Below, piece by piece: positions 37,805-47,200 of a stretch of DNA of 64,000 nucleotides. The stretch's first letter is position 1. Every line of letters begins with the position of its first letter. The notes under the pieces were generated by a model. That model was not told the DNA's origin. It made no database searches and saw nothing but the letters and a program-made list of their open reading frames with translations. Both the position numbers and the translations under genes were made by a program. Source of the DNA: Strix aluco (taxonomy: Eukaryota > Chordata > Aves > Strigiformes > Strigidae); assembly GCF_031877795.1 (NCBI RefSeq), contig NC_133932.1, positions 91,355,994 through 91,419,993 of the forward strand, written 5' to 3'.

Positions 37805-38490
37805 ACTAGCATTTTTTTTTTAACCAGAGCAAAACAGGTGCCCTCATCCCTCAAGTGTCCTGAAAGTAAAGTCCAGCTGGGATGAGGACGGGACCATTTC
37901 ATAACCCAGGTAAAAGGAACAATTTACAGTGCAAGAAGGATGCCAAATACCATGTACATAATTCTTGCTGTGAGATATTGACATTTTTTTGAACCGAGAC
38001 ATCAAAACTTGTGAGGTGTTTGCATGTGGCCATTACAGTCATCGGCTAGGAAACATTGGACATTTACAAATAAATAATTGCTATTAAAGGATCTGTGTGT
38101 CTGTGGACTATGAATGATGCTGGCTTTCAGGAGAAAGAAAAAAAATATTGATTATTGTATACTGACTTTTTGTAATCTTGTACAATTGTAACGCATCACA
38201 AGTGGGGATGGGAAAGAGGAATATTCTGGTTTATTTCCTAGACTGTTACAAAAAAAAAATTTGTGTTAGGAAGGCATAAATGTAACAAGTATCACGCTGT
38301 ATATAAAGGTATCAATGTTTGTCCTGTATAAGAATTATTAAATTACAACAGCAGTTTCATTTAAACTTCTGGGTTATGTTTGAGCCTGAAATTTTAATGA
38401 AGTGCAATACTGAGTGTGCCTCATATCTTGCAGCTGTAAACATAATGGAATGTACATGTCAATAAAGCCACTGTACATTTTTATACAGTG
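37805..38490 (+). other. MYCBP2: MYCBP2 3' untranslated region
   Basis: The sequence from the stop to the likely cleavage site after AATAAA at 38,461–38,466 gives a 3' UTR of about 0.68 kb. It contains two Pumilio-type octamers (TGTACATA at 37,953–37,960 and TGTATATA at 38,298–38,305) and is AT-rich. The exact cleavage site is not visible. Confidence 0.8.
38461..38490 (+). terminator. MYCBP2: MYCBP2 polyadenylation signal with adjacent hairpin
   Basis: A canonical AATAAA at 38,461–38,466 is followed directly by a perfect 7-bp inverted repeat (CACTGTA at 38,469–38,475 with TACAGTG at 38,484–38,490, 8-base loop). A GT-rich stretch (gaatgtgtaag…ctctgtttt) follows at ~38,500–38,520 and could serve as the downstream element. 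Confidence 0.8.
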
Positions 38491-41400
38491 AAAGTCTAAT
38501 GAATGTGTAAGCCTCTGTTTTCAGAAACGTTTTTTAAAATGGGAGGGAGGAGGGGGGTGGTTCTTATAATTGTTTCAGCAGGTTCTTTTAAAAAGTAGGA
38601 AAGCTTACTGAGTAAACTGGTAGTTATGGAAGTACTTAAGACAAAGAGCGCTGCTCAAATCTTTACAAGAAAAGCTGGATAAATGTACTAGCATTCATAT
38701 GAAGTAGTGTATTTCCGTTGCAATTTCCAGTAGTGCTTTAAAACACAAAAAAATACTCCATTTTAAATTACTTCTATCAATTATTAAGACTCTTCAGTAA
38801 AGTATCACCCCCTCTTTTAGGACAAAGAGCCTTTTGCCATGAATCCCAACACGTTCATTAGTCCCAAGTCCTCTGCTCCTCTGAGGTGAAAAGCAAACTA
38901 TTAACTTCAAGTGAAGACATGAACAGCTGCTCTCACAGTTAAGATATTGGTAGATGGCATCCTAATGGGACAAAGTACCTTGATCGGACTGGAACCATGG
39001 CATCCACCTCACCTAACCTCAGGCATCTGTAATGTAGATGTCTGCCTGTGCTTTAGAACAGCTGGGGAAAAACACACCCCTCTGAAGTATGATTTATCTT
39101 ATTCACAGTAGCAATGTAGGGGGGTGGGAGAGGTTGCAGGCACAGAGACAAAGGTTGTCAAACGTAGGGCTTGCGCTAGACTTGCAAAGAAATACTCCAC
39201 ATCATTTTTTCTGGAACAACTAACAGTTATCCAAACAACTGAACTTGTGACAGTGAGGAATTTTAACTAGTCGCTATCTGTTTAGTAACAGATACATCAG
39301 GAGATAGGCTGCTTGGTAAGTTCTTGGAATATATTTGAAATAAATATGGTATATGAAGCAGAAAAAGCAACTAAAAGGCAGCTTTACTAGATTTGATTAT
39401 GATTGAAAGGCAGTTTAGGTGAAAACAATCATGAAGTGACAACAGTCACGATTCTGAAAAGGAGAGAGAAAACAAGAAAGAAATTACATTCAGTAATGAC
39501 AGAAGTCTTAGGTAAGATCCTGTAGGAATCAAGTATATTAAAAAAAAAATATTTAGGGGAGTTGATGTTTTCTTTAGAACAGCCAACTATACTAAGATCA
39601 CAGCCAGCAGCTATCCTAGTGCAAACAAAGGATTGTACTTTGTACTTTTACTAAGCAGTCAGCTTGGCCAAGTCAGGAATTATATATTTAAAAAAAAGAA
39701 AAAAGAAACAAAACCAAATTACTACAGATGGATAGCAGGGGGGAGAGGTACAAGATAAAACTTAATTTGCAAGGACATAACAAGTAGGCAAGAGAGAGAC
39801 AGGTCCTCTACCTGCAGTGATGAAGTCCTTCATTCCACAAAAAAATCACCAACAGTTTAAAATCATATTAAGCCCTCTATTGGAATGTTAGGAGGAAGCT
39901 AATATGGTGTTTTTATTCAGTGTCTTGAAGAGTCAAGATTCTTCATATATCGTACTTCACTTACAGAGAGTATGATTCACCTGTCCAAGTTATGTCCATA
40001 CTGTAGATGTTTACCTTGGACATAGTCATCTTCAGTGGGGAGGGGCAAGCACTGCTGGGACGTGGTTCATTTCATCTCAAAATAAACCACAAGCCACCTG
40101 AATAGCTCCGATGTAGATGACTACAACGTGCATTTTTCAAGTTAAGTCATCACAACCTACTCCGCAGTCTGAAGCAGAAGCAACGTTTTGGACCCAAGAC
40201 ACCACAACCTTCAGCACCACAGCAGATTTTTTTCTGAGAGGATGGCAAGATATAGAGAGTGAAAGGTCAAAGTCTGAAGTGTTTCTCCACGTTTGTGGCT
40301 CCATGTTCCCTGGTTAATGGGGGTTTTTCATAAACAGATCCTCGATCTTCCTTCTGGCATAGGACTCTGCAGATTCTGGCGGGTGAAGGGTAGACATTGC
40401 AGCCTGAGGTTTGATAGTTTGTGTTTTAATGTTGCCAGATACTTCCTGGAGACCTACTATGGACCTTAAAAAGACTAAGTGACTTTATTTGAAAATACAA
40501 GTTCCTTACTCAATACTTGACAATCCTGTATCTACAATCTGTGAACTTGTATTGGACACACCCTGAATCGCTTCAGAATGGTAAATGTAGAGTGAAAGAT
40601 GCAGAACAATGTTCTAAGGACTGTTCTACTCATCACAGAAGAAATGTGCTGTAGGGTTATCAGAATTAATACATCCATGAGTTGGGAGGTACTGCGGTAG
40701 ATTTGAATTATACAGCGGTATTAAACCAGCAGTTAGAGTACAACAGGGTGTACACAGGACAGAAGGTAGAAGAAAGCAGAGCCCAGTGTATTTATTAAGG
40801 ATCTCCCTATCATATTAGTCAGACACATCTCCTTCAAACCCAGCTCCCTCCTCACTCTCTGCTTCTCATCTATCCTCAAAGCCTCAAGTCGCTGTCACCC
40901 TGCTCTTCACCACGACTCTCAGGTGCTGATTTCTGTCCTAATCCACCATAGACAAGCCCTTTCTCTCCTTCCATTGCTTTCTGGCTGCCGTTTCTCTGCT
41001 TTAGGAGCCTCTTCCCGCGCACCGGGAGCAGAGCTGCCGTGTGGAGGGGCAGCAGGAGGAGCAGAGCCCAAGTCAGGCTGGGCACTAAGGCTCTTCCCGG
41101 CTGACTGCATCCAGCCAAGGAGACACACAGCACAACCTGGAGCCGCCCAATCTGGCGTACAGTGTATGCTGAACCATTTTAAAGCTAATGGAAGATGTTA
41201 CAAAAAGGGAGAACATTTTTTTCCTGTGTTAAGTACCCAAAGAGGAACCTTATTTTAAAGTGTTCACAATGCAGCTGTCAACTAATACATAAAAGGCATT
41301 TACACCAGGGATTTCAGCACTTCCATGTTCCCAGGTCATGGATTAGATGTCTGTAACAGAAACTTAATTCAGAGGGCATTTTGTTAGAAAACTCATCTTT

Positions 41401-43615
41401 CTAACTGTAAACTGACTTGATGAGGGATCATGAAAGAAAATACAAAAGGAAAACTTTTGCCCAAAAAGGATATTGAAGAAAGACTAACTACAATGGAAGA
41501 TTAATGCACATAATTTGAAGTGGTTTATATCGATATAGGTCCCTGCGGGTCTTAAATTCTGGAAAACTGAGTTAGCAGATGAACCTGAGGTGTCTGACCC
41601 ACTATCCTTTTTAGAAGATTTCTGAGGGTAGCACCATATTTACAAACTAATTCCATTTTTTAATTTTCCAGCCTTCTCTTATTTTTGATTAATATGAGTA
41701 TTAATTTAGGAAATTGAAATTACAGTGGGGAAAGGACATGACACTGCTTCATTCAGTTTGTTAAGGAGACTGAGCCAGGGACAGGCAGTGTTAGGGAAAT
41801 GTTTCTCTCACACACAACTGACCATCCCCAGTTACTGCTCCAGGGAGACGGCACGGCTAAGCCTGAGCATCAGGCTCTCCCACGCGTCACGGCTGCGCCT
41901 CGGACACTCTGGCCCTACGCTGTCAGACATTCACGTCACCACATCTCCCCCCGCACCAGTCTCTACTGCTCGTTATGGCCAGATGCCAGCACAGGCCACT
42001 AATCAGATCAGTCCATGATAAGATTCCTGCATGCCCTTCCAGCAGTCCCGTGTGCTTTTCTGTCAGCTGTTGATCCAAAGCCTGCACAATGGAAATACTC
42101 AGTTCTTGTTTGCACCATCCTGTTTGCCATGGCTCACCACACTCAGCTAATTCATACCAAACTCAGCTCCTGGCCAAGGCGAAGATGCAGTACTTCCACT
42201 TGGATCATATACATCATTAGTTTACAAATAGCTTAAACATTCATGGGTGTATCCACGCACTGAACTCAAAATGAACAGTAAAAGTTAATAAGGCACAGGC
42301 AATTAACCAGTCGCCATCAGAGCCTGATCATCTTGGTCCTTACAAAACGGTTTTCATTAATCACATCATACAGAGTTAGTTCATTGTTTCACCTGAACAG
42401 AGGCTAGCTAGGGAGCTCCAGGACCACCCAGTCATTTGGGATAGAACTCAAACCTTGTAGGTTTTTGCCACAGCCCCCTCCTTAATCCGTGCCAGATATT
42501 GCGGGTGACTGAGAGTGCAGCAGTTGCACCGCAGATGCCCGTGTTCCTCAGCCCAAGGCATACTGGAAGGGCTGCGCTGTCACACCCCCTGCTCTCACTG
42601 CTGGGGTCCAGCAGTGATGAGCTTGGGCTACCAAGCGTTCCAGGTGGCAGGCTCTTCACCAGGTGTGTCTACATAGATGCAACCAAATACAGAACAAGCA
42701 GCTGATTACAATCAACAGCACAGCAAGCAGGTGCAACAGGGCATCACAAGTCATTGATAATCACCCAAAGATGTCCCCCGCCAGCTAGCCACTGAGTTTT
42801 CTCAGGTAATGGCCACTGAGGGTCAATCGGGGTTGGGCCCTTTAGCCAAACTGCTCCCTTTCTGCATGAATCCCCCATGCAGCCGCCTGCTTGTAGCTCA
42901 GCTTCTAGTGCTGTAGCTATTTACATGAGTGAGCACCACTCCTTGCTATGGGAGGAGCTGCCTCCTTGGGGATGGACAAGGTGAATTCAGTATCCTTAGC
43001 CCATGTTAGCTCTCAGCTAGTATTTCCAACTCCCCTTCTGTTCATTCAGCAATATTCCCTTCCTGATACAGCATGATGTGGCTTTGTGTACATCTTCCCC
43101 TGCAGAGTTCATCCTTTCTGCTCGGTCAGCTGCCCTGGAAAGGGTTCCCACTGCACCCAGCCACACTCCGAGGTCTCTCCTGTGCTGTCCACTCCATCTG
43201 AGCAGCCATAAAAAGGAAGGATGGCATTAAACACACTGGCACACACGGGAAATGCATACTCCACCGTGGCCACGTGTGCAGCACTGTCATGTCACTTAGA
43301 GCTGTACCACCCTGCTCAGAAAGTTGAGATTCAGGCTGTTTGGTACGATGGGCAGGGTATGGTCCACTAGCAGTAATTTGCCATCCTAATGCAGATTCCT
43401 AACAAGACTTAGAAACTTGACTGGTGAACCTGAACAACCCTTTCAAAGCATTTGCCTGGAGGCAGTGGGACAATCTCAAAATGGCTGCCTCAGGGGACTC
43501 CATTTCTACCCGAGCCAAATGTGATCTCTGGTCAATATCAGCCCTTATTGGCTGATGGCCCTGATTACCCTAAAACCCTGACAAAAAGGGCATGAAAGAA
43601 GAAATCCATGGCCAG
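38491..43615. other. Intergenic stretch after MYCBP2
   Basis: AT-rich up to ~40.8 kb, then gradually richer in GC. Open frames on both strands at ~40,876–41,258 and ~41,725–42,236 show no family resemblance. I see no gene, RNA or nameable transposon here. Confidence 0.5.
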
Positions 43616-43800
43616 AAGGGCAGGGAGGGAGATGGATGGATCTCAGCGAAGGCCTCTGCTGGAGAGGAGGCGTGGCCAGGGAGCCTTCCCTCGGCTGGGC
43701 TTGGGTGAGATCAGCCTGGGAGACTGTGTTGACAGTGTCTAGTTCATGAGCGTTGTGGGTCTGTTCCCTCAGGGTGGCCAGTAAGGTGCCCGTGCCCAAC
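43616..43800 (+). pseudogene. Decayed duplicate of the PH/RhoGAP gene (intron 10/exon 11 junction)
   Basis: This segment aligns with 47,163–47,360 of the intact downstream gene. Shared blocks include tctcagcgaaggc, ctctgctggagag, cgtggccagggagccttccc, tctgttccctcagggtggcca (with single differences) and the start of exon 11, read here as VASKVPVPN against VASKLPKAN. The similarity stops ~25 bases into the exon, where unrelated sequence and a CR1-like scrap follow. Best read as the remnant of another family copy, either tandem or duplicated in. Confidence 0.75.
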
Positions 43801-43854
43801 AGCGGCAGCGAGTGGCACCCTGGGTGGCACTGGGCAAAGCCCTGCCGGCAGCTG

Positions 43855-43965
43855 GAGGGAGGTGACCCTTCCCTCTGCTCAGCACTGGTGAGACCATGCC
43901 TGCAGTGCTGCGCCCAGGCCTGGCCTCCCCGGGACGAGAGAGACTCGGGCACCCTGGGGAGAGCC
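43855..43965 (+). mobile_element. CR1-like LINE fragment
   Basis: The translation PSLCSALVRPCLQCCAQAWPPRDERDS… resembles the conserved C-terminal stretch of avian CR1 reverse transcriptase (LYSALVRP-type motif, then Cys, Trp-Pro and a charged run). The fragment is about 110 bases and lacks the 3' octamer repeat. Recognised from memory. Confidence 0.6.
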
Positions 43966-44225
43966 CCTCAGTGCCCCGCCCCCCCCAGCACCCCCCAGCA
44001 CGACCGTTGAGGTCACAATGTCCCTCTGTGTTGACCCAGCGCTGCCCTGGCAACGACCCCAGTGCCTGCAGGGACGGTGCTGTGCCAGCGCAGTCGTAGT
44101 GGGGTCTCGCCCAGCAGCACCTGCAGAGCATCAGGACCCCTGCGGAAGCCTCTCTCGGGCCGTCGGAGCACGGCCCTGAGCCCCACCAGAGTGTGCGAAG
44201 CGAGGCCTCTCGTGTCCTCGAAGGG

Positions 44226-44257
44226 ATGGGCCAGGTGAACTGCTGCCGTGGCTCCAG
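44226..44257 (+). CDS. PH/RhoGAP gene exon 1 (putative start)
   Basis: ATG in context gggATGGg; encodes MGQVNCCRGS and part of Arg. Donor TCCAG|gtgagc, phase 2, which matches the phase of the next exon. The 5' UTR and promoter are undefined. MG followed by two cysteines could be lipidated. An upstream coding exon cannot be excluded. Confidence 0.6.
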
Positions 44258-47200
44258 GTGAGCTCCCCCCGCAGCTCGGGGACACGCCGGCACAGCCGGG
44301 CCCCTCAGCAGCCGCCTTGCTCACGCCCGACACCATCTCCTCTGCAGGGTCGACCCTGACCCCGAGCAGCACTGCAGGCCTGTCCCGGGGTCACCCGAGC
44401 CGCTGCTCCGTCAGCGCGTGAGGGTGACCCAGGGCCGCAAGACGAGGAAGAGGGACCTCCTCCTCTCCAGGGACACCCTGGTCATCGCCAAGTCCAAGTA
44501 AGACTCGCAGAGCCCCGCTGCCTTTCCTCCCAAGCCCCGGCCCTGGCACCAGGGCAGGGGCACCCAAGCAGCAGCCCCAGGCCCCCGGCACCCTGGTGCT
44601 GGAGGCACCCATGGCCGTGCCTGTGGCAGGTGGGTGGTAGAGGGGAGCCACTGGGCTCGGCCAGCTTCAGGTCACTCCCTGCCCCTCCTCTCTGCAGACG
44701 TGGCAGCGCCCCACGCCCTCAGCTCTGCCTGGCCCTGGGCCAGCTGCAGGTGCTGAGCGGCAGGATAGGGGCGGCCGGTGATGGCCCCGAGGAGGAGGAG
44801 GACAAGACCACCAACTCCCTTGTCCTCGTCTGGCCCTGCGGCTCGTGCGTCCTGACCTTCCAGTGAGTCTCGGTGCCACATGCCACAGCGGGACTGGGCA
44901 GCGCCTCTGTCCTGCCCCACGGGGCTTCGTCCTGCCTCTGTGGCCATCCCCACGGGGCAGGGCTGTGCCGGCGCCCGCTTCTGCGCGCAGGCTGGGGAGC
45001 AGCGGGCACTCAGGCTGCTTCTCCTCTCTTTCTGCAGCTCCCGGGCGGAGAAGGAGCTCTGGGTCAGCGCACTCCAAGGGTAAGCCCGGCCTGGCGGTTC
45101 AGCCTGGGAGGCCCGTGCTCACCTCATGGGGGATGCTCCAGGCTGGGGAGAGGTGCCCCCACGGCTGCAGGCAGCTCTTGAGCAGGCAGAGCTGGCAGAG
45201 CTGCTTTGCCTGGCTCTGTCCAGCCAACACCTGCCCAGCCCCAGCCCCACCTGGGGCTGTCACTGCTCTGCGCTCCACTGCCAGGTGGTACCCAGCTGCT
45301 TCGAGGCAGCTCGGAAGTGCTCCCTGGGCTGGCAGGAGAGGGAAAAGGCAGCCTGGGTCTCACACAGCTCTTTCTCTGCCCCTTCCCCATACACAGGCCA
45401 CCAGAAGGAGTGGAGGGAGCCCGGGTCACCCAGCTGCCCTCCATCAAGGCCCTGATGAAGGAGCTCTGCCGCCGCAAGGCAGTGAGTGTCCCTCCTGTCT
45501 GTGCTCTGCCCCCAGATGCTGCTCCAGCCCAGCATCGGGTGCATCCCTTCTCACCTTCTGCTCTCTTCCCCTTGCCCAGGTGACGACACTACGCGCCAGC
45601 AGCCTGGAGAGGCTGGTCGAGGGCCAGGCAAAGGTCAGGATCGTTCAGGGGTCAATCTTGGCCATCCCACCTCTCTCTCACACATGGCCAGGGGCCGCTG
45701 CAGCTCACCGGGGGCCCTTGCTGCTGCGAGGCTGCTCGGTGAGCACGGTGCCTTTCTTGCAGGCGGGTGCAGAGCAGCGGCCACCACCCGTCCCTGCTGG
45801 CGGCAAAGGTGGACACGGCCCCTCGGCTGGTGAGTTTGGAGAAGAGCGGGGCAGGACGGCCTTTCTCTCCTCCTCTGGCAGGCGGGCACTCGTGTTGCAG
45901 TGGGGCTGCTGCCCCTCCCCTCAGGGCACCTCCGTCCCCATCGCTCCATGCAGGAGATAGCTGAGCCCCCAGGACCCCTTGTTCCCAAACGATGCCTCTC
46001 CCTTGCGCTCGGCGGTGGGGGGACAGCGCTGAGAGGGTCCGGGAGCACTCGCCCGGTGGTTCTCATGCAGCGCTTTTTGCTCTCTTTCCCTTGACAGCAG
46101 GTGGGACCCGCAGCAGGAGGAGGGGGCTGCCCTGGCCCTTCACACGGCAAGGGACCTCGGCCGCTGCAGAGGCGCCCAGGCCATCGGGCTCTGCCGGCAG
46201 CGGGGCTCTCTTTGGCCGGCCCCTGGCAGCTCTCTGCAGCCAGGACGGCACGCTGCCCCAGCCCATCCAGGTAAGCGAGCCTGGCCAGGGGCCCCCACCC
46301 CACTTGCTCCGCTGGAGAGGCGGTGTCCCAAGCAGAGGGACCCCGGCTGGGACTCCGGGACAAAGCTGGCTCCTCCCCATGTCCCCAGCCTCCAGCCACC
46401 GCTCCATCATCCAGACTCACTCCTGGCCCTGAGGAAGGTTCACCTGCCCCAGGGTCTCTCTCCAGCCAAGCAACTCTCCTCCTCTGTGCCCCGCAGGACC
46501 TGCTGGCTCTCCTGCACCAGCACGGGCCATCCACGGAGGGGATCTTCCGGCTGGCAGCCAGCGAGCACACCTTGCGGGAGCTCCACGAGGCCCTCGACAG
46601 TGGAGCGGAGGTCCACCTCGAAAGCCAGCCTGCGCGCGTGCTGGCTGTCATCTTGAAGGTGAACCCTGCTGACCTGGAGCCCGGCAGCTCCCAGCTCCAT
46701 CGGTGCTGGTGGGCACCTGCGAGAGCAGGAGCCAAAACGCGGCTGCCTGCTCGTCAGCCAGAGAGCCAGGGATGCTGCCTGTGCTCCTGGCGGTGGTGGT
46801 CAAGTCCTCACCCGCATCCCTTGGCATTGCAGGACTTCCTCCGCAAGATCCCCTCCAAGCTCCTCGAGGCACATCTCTACGAGGAGTGGATGAGTGCCCT
46901 GCAGAAGACCAGCAGGCAGGAGAAGCTGGCAGGACTGAAAGAGTAAGTGTGGCGAGCAGCCTGCCTGCTCCGCGGGGACTGGCAGAGGCCGGCACTTGTC
47001 TGCAGAGTGACAGCCTCCTTGGAAACGCCCTTTTTTTCTGCCAGCCGCCTCTTGCTGTTGTGGGGTCGGGTTTTGGGGGCAAGTGGCACAGCAGAGCACG
47101 TCTCTCCTTGGAGCGCTGCCCGCAGGCATTGCGGGTTGCTCCACGAAGGGACTCTTGCTAGAAGGGGAGGCAGGGAGGAGGGAGGCGACCGCCTCTCAGC

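Noticed and set aside
40876-41258. Overlapping open frames on both strands near 41 kb
   Set aside because: A local GC-rich patch without domain resemblance or splice structure.
44845-45960. 371-codon + strand open frame across the RhoGAP gene
   Set aside because: It runs through several introns of the spliced gene and lacks family resemblance. GC-rich DNA has few stops, so it is a shadow.
45635-46735. 366-codon − strand open frame
   Set aside because: Antisense to RhoGAP exons 6–9, Arg/Pro/Gly-rich, no recognisable domain. A composition artefact.
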